Below the pieces are notes generated by a model. That model saw only the letters and a program-made list of their open reading frames with translations. It was not told where the DNA came from and did no database searches. From CAZEHS01 sp964649745 (GTDB lineage: Bacteria; Bacillota; Clostridia; Peptostreptococcales; Acidaminobacteraceae): a stretch of DNA of 57,363 bases. Positions within the stretch are counted from its first letter, which is position 1. Every line of letters starts with the position of its first letter. Positions 33,813 to 42,900 of this stretch are shown piece after piece. The position numbers and the translations under genes are program-made. The DNA is taken from contig CAZYQI010000022.1 in assembly GCA_964649745.1 (NCBI GenBank), forward strand, positions 1 through 57,363, in the 5' to 3' direction.

Positions 33813-34280
33813 ATGACCATAACCTTCATTAAAAGTGGAGAATGGACCGTTAAGGATGACAACGGTCTCATAAGGACGGACCTGGGATCCTGTGTAGCGA
33901 TTTGCTTATGGGATGCGGCACTTAAGATAGGCGGCATGAATCACTATCTGCTGCCGACCGACGCCCAGGCTGCGGCAGACGCCCTGTTTTTGGAAATGCA
34001 CCGTAGGGGGGCAGCCGTCTGGTCCATGCAGGGGGCAATCATAGGCGGCGGTCAGTTGGATCTTTGTATGGATCACTTCTGTATAGGGGATGGAAATGTT
34101 GACGCTGCGGAAGCGCTACTCATGCAGCGCCGGATTCCGCTGGTCTATAAACGGGTTGGCGGTGCCATCAGCCGGAGCGTGGAGATGGATGTCGCATCCG
34201 GACTGCTGAAGGTGAGTGAGATTCCTATGGGCTCGGGTATAATGAATCATTTCAAACATCAATTTGTGCAACGGTCATAG
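33813..34280 (+). CDS. cheD: CheD-family chemoreceptor glutamine deamidase
   Basis: The start is ATG 33813 behind AGAGGTGGGT (a GTG at 33804 overlaps that site). 155 aa. CheD landmarks: LGSCVAICLWD (~24-34, catalytic Cys) and GGMNHYLLP (~43-51, catalytic His), a shortened middle loop, IGDGNVDAAEALL, and VGGAISRSVEMDVASG near the end. CheD deamidates Gln in methyl-accepting proteins and, in Bacillus, binds phospho-CheC. No other chemotaxis receptor or cheC gene is beside it. TACAAT with upstream TG (33790-33795) may be its extended -10. Confidence 0.85.
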   Translation: MTITFIKSGEWTVKDDNGLIRTDLGSCVAICLWDAALKIGGMNHYLLPTDAQAAADALFLEMHRRGAAVWSMQGAIIGGGQLDLCMDHFCIGDGNVDAAEALLMQRRIPLVYKRVGGAISRSVEMDVASGLLKVSEIPMGSGIMNHFKHQFVQRS

Positions 34281-34296
34281 ACTGGAAAGGAACCGG

Positions 34297-35208
34297 ATGA
34301 ACAGACTTTATGTAACGGACCTCGACGGAACGCTTCTTGGGCGGGATAGCCGTCTTACAAAGGCAACAGATGTGATTATGAAGGCTCTGATTGATGACGG
34401 AGCCCTGGTCACCATAGCTACCGGCAGGAGCCTGGCTTCTGTTAAAGAAATCATGGGGGAGTGCCTGCCGAAGCTGCCGATTATTGTGCACAACGGCGCC
34501 CGTATTGCCAATCCCCATACGGGGGAATACCTGTACAGCAATTCCATGAATAAAGGGGTGATGGACGAGGTGCTGGCCATGGCTTTTTCCCATCATTTTG
34601 CCCCGTTTCTCAATGCCTTCGAGGGCCAGGAGGATTATTTCTGCTATACCCTTCCTGCCAACAGGGCTACGGAGGAATATGTGCAGTACCGCGGCACCAT
34701 CATGCCGGACGCCATGCGTCCCTATAAGTTCAGAACCGATCTGGCCTCCGTGGAGGTCATCAATATAAACATTATCGATGATATGAAGCGCTTGGAAGAA
34801 TTTCAGGACATGGTACGGGAAAACTGCTCCCCCTGGGTGGATGTACATATCACAACCGAGCCCAATTATCCGGATATCGGCTGGCTGACCGTTGGGGACA
34901 GCCGTTCTCACAAAGCGGAAGCCATACGCACACTGACAGCCATGATCTCTAAAGATCCCCTTCATGTGACGGTATTCGGGGATCAGCTCAATGATGTGCA
35001 TATGTTTGAAGTGGCAGACCGTGCCATTGCGGTGGGGAATGCCAGCCCAGAGGTGTTGGAGCTGGCCCACGAGGTCATCGGCCCTCATTGGGAGGACAGC
35101 GTGGCGAAATATATAGCAAGAGAATGGATTGAATGCATGGAATCTGTTGCAACGTCTGACGATACGGGCGAGCGAATGGAGGGAACCGAATGGACAGAAA
35201 AGAGTTGA
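34297..35208 (+). CDS. Cof-type HAD phosphatase
   Basis: The start is ATG 34297 with GGAAAGG upstream. 303 aa. HAD class IIB (Cof/YbiV) pattern: VTDLDGTLLGRDSRL (motif I), VTIATGRSLAS (motif II), a large C2 cap, KAEAIRTL (motif III Lys) and TVFGDQLNDVHMFEVADRAIAVGNA (motif IV, given here as hallmark GDQLNDVHMF). These enzymes act on sugar phosphates or FMN/PLP-type substrates; the exact one is unknown. It starts 16 bases after cheD and overlaps the next gene by 19 bases. Confidence 0.9.
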   Translation: MNRLYVTDLDGTLLGRDSRLTKATDVIMKALIDDGALVTIATGRSLASVKEIMGECLPKLPIIVHNGARIANPHTGEYLYSNSMNKGVMDEVLAMAFSHHFAPFLNAFEGQEDYFCYTLPANRATEEYVQYRGTIMPDAMRPYKFRTDLASVEVININIIDDMKRLEEFQDMVRENCSPWVDVHITTEPNYPDIGWLTVGDSRSHKAEAIRTLTAMISKDPLHVTVFGDQLNDVHMFEVADRAIAVGNASPEVLELAHEVIGPHWEDSVAKYIAREWIECMESVATSDDTGERMEGTEWTEKS

Positions 35209-36380
35209 AATGGCTGACCTGTTTCATGGTGACACTCACGGTGGTTCTGGCAAGCGGTCTGACGGTTTTTGCTGCCACTGACGTTCAGGTAACGGCGCCA
35301 AACGGAGGGGAAAGCTATAATGCTGGCGCAACGATCAATGTAACGTGGGTTCCTCCGCAGGTTGGGGAGGCAAGCATCTTCTACTCGGTGGATTCCGGGA
35401 CGAACTGGATACCCATTCAGGCCGTTAGCGATATGGCTTATGGCGCAAGCTACCCATGGACTCTTCCGGATATCGCATCCACAAAAGTACGGGTTAAGAT
35501 TAAGCACACGTATACGACAATGGGATCAGGATTCCCCCCGGTGATCGTAAGCAAAACAACGGAAGATACCAGTGATGCGGACTTTACCATCAAGAAATTC
35601 ATTATTGCTCCGTTGAAACCGATAGACCCTCTCCTGCCGCTTAATTTCAAGCCGACAGCGCCGGTCAACCTCAATGGGCAAGTGGATTCCGTATCTGAGC
35701 TTACCTTGAATTGGGAGGACAAATCCTCCAACGAAAGCGGATTTCAACTTGAACGGAAAACCGGATCCGGTGTGTGGTCGTTAGTGGCCGAGCGGGTAGC
35801 CGATGCTGAGAGTTATCAGGATACCGGCCTGATTGCGGATACACAGTACACCTACCGAGTCAGAGCCGTCAACAGCTACGGCAATTCGGACTATTCCAAT
35901 GAGCTGCAGATGAAAACCGAAGCGGCAGTGCCTGGAACGACAGTGGTCCCAGAAATCCCTTCCACTCCGGCAACGCCCGGGTCGGCTGTGGAAATCCGCC
36001 TGTATGTGGGCTCCATGGAATACTACGTGAATTCAAAGCTGAATATGATGGATACGGCACCGGTTGTAAGAGAAGGACGAACCTTGCTTCCGATCCGTTA
36101 TGTCGCCGATGCCATCGGAGCCGATGTGAAATGGTTGGCCGAAGAGCGAAAGACCACGGTGACGCTGAATGGCAAGACCATTGAGATGTGGATTGACAAG
36201 AATATGGCCAAGGTAGACGGCCAGGCGGTGATGATTGATCCTGCCAACGCCGGCGTGGCTCCGGTTATCTTGCCGCCGGGGCGCACCATGCTTCCGGTTC
36301 GATTTGTACTGGATAACCTTGGCTGCGACATCGGTTGGGACCCGAGCACACAGGAAGTCAAAGTGAAATATCCCAAATAG
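35190..36380 (+). CDS. Secreted protein with FnIII and copper-amine-oxidase N-terminal-like domains
   Basis: ATG 35190 has GGAGGG upstream and overlaps the preceding gene. 396 aa with signal peptide (WLTCFMVTLTVVLASGLTVFA). Domains: a Ser-Thr-rich N-terminal beta domain (VTAPNGGESYNAGATINVTW, ~30-120, as in bacterial extracellular sensors and proteases), a fibronectin type III repeat (~150-250, LTLNWEDKSSNESGFQLERK and TYRVRAVNSYG), and a copper-amine-oxidase-N-like tail (~265-396: REGRTLLPIRYVADAIGADV and PPGRTMLPVRFVLDNLG). The last domain is common in secreted Clostridia proteins and probably binds the wall. No catalytic motif seen. Confidence 0.85.
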   Translation: MDRKELKWLTCFMVTLTVVLASGLTVFAATDVQVTAPNGGESYNAGATINVTWVPPQVGEASIFYSVDSGTNWIPIQAVSDMAYGASYPWTLPDIASTKVRVKIKHTYTTMGSGFPPVIVSKTTEDTSDADFTIKKFIIAPLKPIDPLLPLNFKPTAPVNLNGQVDSVSELTLNWEDKSSNESGFQLERKTGSGVWSLVAERVADAESYQDTGLIADTQYTYRVRAVNSYGNSDYSNELQMKTEAAVPGTTVVPEIPSTPATPGSAVEIRLYVGSMEYYVNSKLNMMDTAPVVREGRTLLPIRYVADAIGADVKWLAEERKTTVTLNGKTIEMWIDKNMAKVDGQAVMIDPANAGVAPVILPPGRTMLPVRFVLDNLGCDIGWDPSTQEVKVKYPK

Positions 36381-36404
36381 AATGATCGTTTTCTCAAGAC
36401 AGGC

Positions 36405-36436
36405 CAGGGACTCGCATTGGAAGCGGGTCCCTGTTT
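36405..36436 (+). terminator. Intrinsic terminator after the FnIII gene
   Basis: CAGGGACTCGC (36405-36415) and GCGGGTCCCTG (36423-36433), one wobble, followed by TTTT. Confidence 0.85.
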
Positions 36437-36537
36437 TAACAGAATTACAAAAGTGATTGGTTTGGAAGAATCAACGTGTACACACGAGGCTAAACATTTT
36501 AACTTTATCACCAGATTTTTAGTGAGTGGGGACTAAA

Positions 36538-38469
36538 ATGAGGAATAACGAGAAAAAAGCTGTTTTCAGAGGAAAAGGCCCTGTGAACTTTATCATTCTT
36601 GTCATCACAGCACTGGTCGCCCTGTTCGCACTGATGCTTACATCTCGCAGCGGGCCGGCTGTAAATGGCTATGTGGATCTGTCGCAAAGGGATTTTTCAG
36701 TTGAAGGGACACAGTCATTGGACGGGCAGTGGGAATTCTATTTTGACCGGCTGCTGTTTCCGAAAGATTTTGCATTAGAACCCCAACCTGAAATGAGCAG
36801 CTTCATCAAGGTTCCCGGCAGCTGGGATCAGAAGAGAGATGAAGGGGAGGCGTACCCCTCCAAGGGAGTGGCAACCTACAGGCTTCGGGTGGAGCTTCCT
36901 AAGGACCTGAAAGACCCTGCTCTGAAAATCATGACCATCCATACGGCCTATCGTTTGTATGCCAATGGGCAACTGCTGGCAGAAGCGGGGAATGTGTCCA
37001 AGGATCTCTTGGCGTTTAAGGATGGAACACGACCCGACATCGTCTCTTTACCCACGGGGGAGGAGACCATTGAACTGGTCATTCAGACGGCGAACCTCAA
37101 TTATGATAAAGGGGGGATTCGGGAACCGCTGGCGGTAGGTTCATTTGATGTCCTAAAGAAGCAGAAAATGCAGCTTTTAACCATGGAATTGGTCTTCATC
37201 GGCGGGGCTCTTTTTATGGGGTGCTATTATTTGGTTTTGTTCTTCATGCAAAGGAAAAACAAAACGGCCTTGCTCTTCAGCCTTCTCTGTTTCATTACAG
37301 CTACCCGGGGAATGATTTGGGGAGAACGGCCTCTCTTTGAGCTCCTCCCGGACGCTTCCTACCGCTTTCTGGCGTATATCAACTATTCAACGGGCTATAA
37401 TCTTATTCCGGTAATCGTGTTGCTGGTACTGAGCATTTATCCACTGGACTATAGGCGGAAAACAGCGGCGTTCATTCTGCTTCCGACCCTTTTTTTCGAC
37501 GCCCTGCTCTTCACATCAACCGAGTATATGTCCCTCTACACCAATGGGCTCTATCTGGTGATCTTGATGCAGCTGTGCTATATCATCGGCGTCCTTGTCA
37601 AAGCGGTTCTCAGGAAAAGAGATTATAGTGTGCTGATGTTCCTGGCGATGTCTTTCTATTTTATATGCATTAATCAGGATGTTTTAAATTTCAAGGGAAT
37701 AGGCGGAATCAATCTCACCTATGGTTTTCTGTATGGGAATCTGGCCTTGATCATGGTGATGTCCTATGTTCAGGCAAAACAGCAGGCCTATTCCTATCAG
37801 CGACTGCTCAAATACAATGAGGACTTGATTGAAGCCGACCACCTCAAAGATAAAATCATAGAAACGGAGATGGCCTTCCTGCAGGCCCAGATCAAGCCCC
37901 ATTTTCTCTACAACGCCCTCAGTGCCATCGCCAACATATGCGAAAAAGACGGGCGAAGGGCCAGCCAGCTGATTGTTGATCTGGCCGTCTATTTGCGGGG
38001 GAGCCTGGAGTTCAACAACTTGAACAGAGTGGCGTCCCTGGAAAAGGAGCTGGAATTTGTAGAGACCTACTTCCATATTGAACAGGCCCGTTTCGGAGAG
38101 AAGATTCAGCTTTCGGAAGAAATTGAAGGCTCATTGGAACAGCAGCTTCCGGTTCTTATCCTCCAGCCCTTGGTTGAGAATGCGGTACGACACGGCATTT
38201 CGAAGAAACCCGGTGGCGGAACCGTCACGGTACGGATGCTTCCGGTGCCGGAGGGGATTTCCGTGGAAATTGAGGACGACGGCGTTGGAATTTCCCATGC
38301 TCAAATGGGAGGACTTCTGGGGGAAGAGCGTTTGGATGCAGGGGTGGGGCTTCTGAATATTCATAGCCGACTTCTGCGGCTCTACGGCAGGGGGCTTGAA
38401 ATCACCAGCGAGGAGCATAAGGGAACCACCGTTCGGTTCCTGATTCCGGAAGGAGGGCATAAACGATGA
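36538..38469 (+). CDS. 7TM-sensor LytS-type histidine kinase
   Basis: ATG 36538 is preferred over GTG 36526. 643 aa. It has an N-terminal membrane anchor (~15-37) and an extracytoplasmic jelly-roll domain (~45-205; QSLDGQWEFYFDRLL, VPGSWD, YRLYANGQLLAEAG) like the 7TMR-DISM ligand domains. Seven membrane segments follow (~215-410), then a short coiled coil and a His_kinase domain with IKPHFLYNALSAI (His ~454), PLVENAVRHG and VEIEDDGVG. It probably senses a small extracellular ligand. Stop overlaps the next gene (ATGA), defining a two-component pair. Confidence 0.92.
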   Translation: MRNNEKKAVFRGKGPVNFIILVITALVALFALMLTSRSGPAVNGYVDLSQRDFSVEGTQSLDGQWEFYFDRLLFPKDFALEPQPEMSSFIKVPGSWDQKRDEGEAYPSKGVATYRLRVELPKDLKDPALKIMTIHTAYRLYANGQLLAEAGNVSKDLLAFKDGTRPDIVSLPTGEETIELVIQTANLNYDKGGIREPLAVGSFDVLKKQKMQLLTMELVFIGGALFMGCYYLVLFFMQRKNKTALLFSLLCFITATRGMIWGERPLFELLPDASYRFLAYINYSTGYNLIPVIVLLVLSIYPLDYRRKTAAFILLPTLFFDALLFTSTEYMSLYTNGLYLVILMQLCYIIGVLVKAVLRKRDYSVLMFLAMSFYFICINQDVLNFKGIGGINLTYGFLYGNLALIMVMSYVQAKQQAYSYQRLLKYNEDLIEADHLKDKIIETEMAFLQAQIKPHFLYNALSAIANICEKDGRRASQLIVDLAVYLRGSLEFNNLNRVASLEKELEFVETYFHIEQARFGEKIQLSEEIEGSLEQQLPVLILQPLVENAVRHGISKKPGGGTVTVRMLPVPEGISVEIEDDGVGISHAQMGGLLGEERLDAGVGLLNIHSRLLRLYGRGLEITSEEHKGTTVRFLIPEGGHKR

Positions 38470-39314
38470 TACGTGTAGCGGCAGTGGATGATGAAGCCCA
38501 TGCCCTGGAACGCTTTGAGAGGATGGTGCAGCCTATTGAAGGGTTGGAGCTTTGCGGTCTGTTTGAATCGGCAGAGCCCCTGCTCTCCTATTTGAAAGAC
38601 CATCCCCTGGATGCGGTGTTTTTGGATATTGAAATGCCCGGGGTCGACGGCCTTCAGCTGTGCGAGGAAATTCAGAGCCTGGCTCCCGAAATCGACATCA
38701 TCTTCGTCACAGCCTTCAATCAATACGCCGTGGATGCCTTTGAGCTTCAGGCCATGGACTACATCTTGAAGCCTCTGACTGAAAAACGGCTGGAGAAAAC
38801 AATCCAGAGACTGAAGAAGACAAAACGGGAACCGAAGCCGACAACAAAACCCTTTATCCAGTGTTTTGGAGATTTTGAGGTGTTTGTAAATGGTGAAGCC
38901 CTAGTGTGGAAGAATTCCAAGGCCAAGGAGCTCCTGGCCTTCCTGGTCCATAAGAGCGGCGTGGCCGTAAACTGGGAAAAAATCACCGATGCCGTGTGGC
39001 CGGAATTCAACCGGGAGAAGGCCCAGACCAATTTTCACGCCACAGCCTACCTGCTCCGTAAAAAGCTGGCAGAGGCAGGTCTTTCAGAAATACTGGAAGG
39101 GGGCCGGGGCAGCTACCGGGTGGTGACGGATAAGCTGGAATGTGACGCCTGGCAGCTGGAAGCCCTTATGAAGGGCAACCGGCTGAAGCGAAGGGACGAT
39201 ATGACACGTTTAAACCAACTGCTGCAGCGGGGGTACATGGAAGCCAGCGGTTATGCCTGGGCCCAGCCGAAAGCGGCGGAGCTGGAGGAGGCGTGTCGCA
39301 AGGCCAAAGGATAG
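38466..39314 (+). CDS. Response regulator with SARP-like winged-helix output
   Basis: 282 aa. The receiver domain (1-120) has VDDEAHA, phospho-Asp in AVFLDIEMPGVDG, and Lys in YILKPLTEKR. The output part (~128-282) begins FIQCFGDFEVFVNGEALVWK, then ELLAFLVHKSGVAV, WPEFNREKAQTNFHATAYLL and RKKL: the winged-helix of SARP/BTAD-type activators. The usual partner of a LytS-type kinase has a LytTR output domain, so this pairing is less common. Regulated genes unknown; adjacent secreted genes are candidates. Confidence 0.9.
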   Translation: MIRVAAVDDEAHALERFERMVQPIEGLELCGLFESAEPLLSYLKDHPLDAVFLDIEMPGVDGLQLCEEIQSLAPEIDIIFVTAFNQYAVDAFELQAMDYILKPLTEKRLEKTIQRLKKTKREPKPTTKPFIQCFGDFEVFVNGEALVWKNSKAKELLAFLVHKSGVAVNWEKITDAVWPEFNREKAQTNFHATAYLLRKKLAEAGLSEILEGGRGSYRVVTDKLECDAWQLEALMKGNRLKRRDDMTRLNQLLQRGYMEASGYAWAQPKAAELEEACRKAKG

Positions 39315-39396
39315 AGAAAAACAAAATATTTCAGACCGCATTTGATATGACTTACAGATTACCGAAAGCTGTTGAAATATAAAGCTTTCGTACGGG

Positions 39397-39435
39397 TGCC
39401 CCAAGGGAATTGAACCTCCCTTGGGGCATTTTCTA
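39397..39435 (+). terminator. Intrinsic terminator after the two-component pair
   Basis: TGCCCCAAGGGA (39397-39408) and TCCCTTGGGGCA (39417-39428), perfect 12-bp stem, followed by TTTT. Confidence 0.9.
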
Positions 39436-39503
39436 TTTAGGGTTCATTTAGGGTCGTTTTTTTATGATGACTTTGAGAACCATGCACAGGAGGTGAAAAC
39501 CTG

Positions 39504-39854
39504 ATGAACTATATGATTGCCGATCCGGAGAGAGTGATTTGTGATCAACTGGTGGCACTACTGAAAGACCATCAAGAAATGGACTTTCGGGGATGCTTAT
39601 CCCCTCCGGAACTGGTAAAATGCCGAATCAATCAATTTCCACCGGACCTGGCTTTTATCCGCATGGGGCATCCGGAACTGAGCGCACTGGGAATGGTGCG
39701 GTTCCTTCGGAGGATTAACCCGGAAGTGAAAGTGGTTTTCATTGGCGGAGGAGAGACGGATGCCGTGGAGGCTTTTGACTATGAAGGGGATGGTTTTTTA
39801 CTGCTGCCCTTTGATGAGGGGGCAATTGCTAGGATTCTGTTGAGATGGCTTTAG
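39504..39854 (+). CDS. Degenerate receiver-domain (pseudo-CheY) protein
   Basis: ATG 39504 lies behind AGGAGG. 116 aa, the size of a single receiver domain, with its usual strand pattern (NYMIADPERVI..., PPDLAFIRMGHPELSALG, VKVVFIGGGETD, DGFLLLPFDEGAIARIL). The position of the phosphorylated Asp is Arg (AFIRMGHPEL versus FLDIEMPGV) and the conserved Lys of KPF is Leu (LLPF). So it should not be phosphorylated in the normal way. Might be a scaffold or partner for the kinase upstream or the surface protein gene 85 bases downstream. Function unknown. Confidence 0.75.
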   Translation: MNYMIADPERVICDQLVALLKDHQEMDFRGCLSPPELVKCRINQFPPDLAFIRMGHPELSALGMVRFLRRINPEVKVVFIGGGETDAVEAFDYEGDGFLLLPFDEGAIARILLRWL

Positions 39855-39938
39855 AACAGACGGCATCACAAACAAATAATTAGAGAGACATCAGCTGAAA
39901 TAATTCATTAACCTAATAAAGTGAGGGCGCAAAATAAA

Positions 39939-42900
39939 ATGAAAAAAGAGATAACAAGAATGGTAAGAGTGCTGATAGTGATGATGTTCATATTTCCATT
40001 CATCATCCTATCTGTAAATGCGAGTGCGGCTAATGGCGCCCTGAATTTTGACGGCGTAAATGATATTGTGAGTTTCAATTCATTCCCTACCGCAGAGGGT
40101 AACATTACATTTTCGGCGTGGGTGAAATTGGACAAAACAACGGGCTTTCAGACATTTGGATCGTGGGCCTATGCGGGTGATAATCTTTTAATTAGGAGTT
40201 CAAGTGGCACTTTGCAATTATTATTCAATAATGAGGTTATAACAGGCGGCTCTCTTCCTGTGGGTGTATGGCAGCATGTGGCATTCACCAAGTCAGGAAG
40301 GAATTTTGAGCTGTATCTGAACGGAGAATTGAAAAGTTCAGGTCCATTAGGGGCCGCGGATCGTACCTTTACATCGTTTCACCTGGGATGTTTGTTGGGT
40401 ACGATGCACTACTTGGACGGCGAAATGGATGACGTTGCAGTGTGGAACCGTGTGCTGACCGCTGCAGAAATACAAGCCTTAAGGACAGCACCATTAACTG
40501 GCGCGGGACTAGACTTAATAGGGTGTTACAGGTTTGATGAAGGCGTTGGTACGAACCTCGGTGATGTTTCAGGGTTTGGGAATACTGGAACACTAAACAA
40601 TTTTTCCCTTTCAGGAGCGTCTTCCAACTGGGTGCTTTCGACCGTATTCTCACCAACGGATATTACCCTGTCAACATCATCTATCAATGAAAACAGTGCT
40701 GCCGATTCGACTATAGGCACATTCAGCTCCACTGACCCCGAAGCGGGGGATACATTCACATATAGCCTTGTACCGGGAACCGGAGCAACCGACAATGGAT
40801 CCTTCAGCATCAGCGGCAATGACTTGCGTATCACAAGCAGCCCGGACTATGAGACGAAAAACAGCTATTCGGTGCGAATTCGTTCAACGGACCGGGGCGG
40901 GTCAATATACGAAAAAGCTTTTACCATCACCATCAACAATGTGAACGAAGCACCGACTGACGTCACGTTGTCGTCCAGCACCATCAACGAAAATGTTGCC
41001 GCCAACTCAACGGTAGGCGCATTCGGTTCCACCGACCCGGATGCGGGCAACTCCTTCACCTATACCCTTGTGGCGGGATCCGGATCAACCGATAATGCCT
41101 CCTTCACTATCAGCGGCAGCAGCCTGCGCATTACCAACAGCCCGGATTATGAAACGAAAAACAGCTATACGGTGCGGGTTCGAACCACTGATCAGGGCAG
41201 TTTAACCTATGAAAAAGCCTTTACAATTACCATTAACGATTTAAATGATGTGAACAGTGCGCCGACAGACCTTGCGTTGTCTGCCAGCACCCTCAACGAA
41301 AACGTTGTCGCCAATTCTACGGTAGGTACCTTGAGTTCCACCGACCCGGATGCGGGCAACTCCTTCACCTATACCCTTGTGGCGGGATCCGGATCAACCG
41401 ATAATGCCTCCTTCACTATCAGCGGCAGCAGCCTGCGCATTACCAACAGCCCGGATTATGAAACGAAAAACATCTATTTCGTGCGAGTTCGAACCACCGA
41501 TCAGGGTGGTTTATTCTTCGAAAAAACTTTTATAATCACCATCAACAATGTGAACGAAGCACCGACCATTTTATCAGTATCAGTGCCGGCAAATACAACG
41601 TATTCGGTAGGTCAAACCCTTACGTTTACTGTCACTTATGATGAAATTATCAATGTGAATACAGCGGGAGGAACACCTTCCATACCGGTAACCCTGGCAA
41701 CAGGAACAGTAAATGCAGCCTACGTAAATGGGACCGGCACAGAAAACCTGTCATTCAGATACACCGTAGCAGATGGAAACAACGACCCAGACGGTGTATC
41801 ACTGGGATCAGCAATCGCCTTAAATGGTGGAACGCTGAAGAATGTTACAGACGTTGATGCGGATTTAAACCTGAACAGCGTGGCATCTACGCTAAATGTA
41901 AGAGTAGATGGGTTAGCCCCAACAGCTACAATCACTGCAGGGACAACAGCTGGGGGCGATGGGCTGGTGAATGCCTCTGAAAAGACAGCGGGATTCAATG
42001 TGGTGGCTAGGAGCAGTGAGGGGGACGGCACGTTGTATGTGGTGCCCTCAGCAACAGCCAAAAACATGGGAGCCATAACCGGAGCGGCAATCGAAAGCGC
42101 GGCCTCTGCAGGAGCAAATGGTGATACGACCATAGCCATATCTGCAAATAATCCAGGCGTTATAAATGGCGTTGTATACAAAGTATATGCAGTGGATGGG
42201 GTAGGGAATATATCTGCCATTTCCGGAGTTGCTTTCACTGCAGATTTTTCAGCCCCAACCCTTACGGCCGGAGCGGNNNNNNNNNNNNNNNNNNNNNNNN
42301 NNNNNNNNNNNNNNNNNNNNNNNNNNNNNNNNNNNNNNNNNNNNNNNNNNNNNNNNNNNNNNNNNNNNNNNNNNNNGCCCCAACCCTTACGGCCGGAGCG
42401 GCAAACCGAACCTCCGACACGGCGGGAACCGTTAAATTTACCTCCAACGAGGCAGGGAAATACTACTATTCCCTCGTTTCAGACGGAGCGGCAGCGCCCG
42501 GTGTTGACACCAACGGAGCAGGAACAGACTGCACCACGGCTGAAACGACCATTACCAACCCAATAGGTTTAACGGCAGGAGCCAAGGACATCTACATTGC
42601 TGTTAAGGACGCGGCAGGTAACGTAAGCAGTGCTATCAAGCTGGATATGGCAGCCTATGTGGCTCCTTCCGGTGGCAACTCCGGCGGTGGAAGCTCTGGC
42701 GGTGGCGGTTCCTCGGCGCCATCCCAAACCCCTGTCACCATCATCGTCAATGGTGACGGCATCAGCGCCGGCACCTCCAAGGATACGGTTCAGAATGGCA
42801 AAACCATCACTACCATTACCCTGGATGAGAAGAAGCTGGAACAGAAGCTGGGTAAGGCGGGTTCCGGTGCTGTGGTAGAGGTTCCGGCCAACACCAATTC

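Noticed and set aside
42229..42566. Coding sequence continuing across the N gap in the upstream frame
   Set aside because: The residues after the gap (PQPLRPERQT...) are a frame artefact; the other frame gives the Ig-like repeat and leads into the SLH domains.
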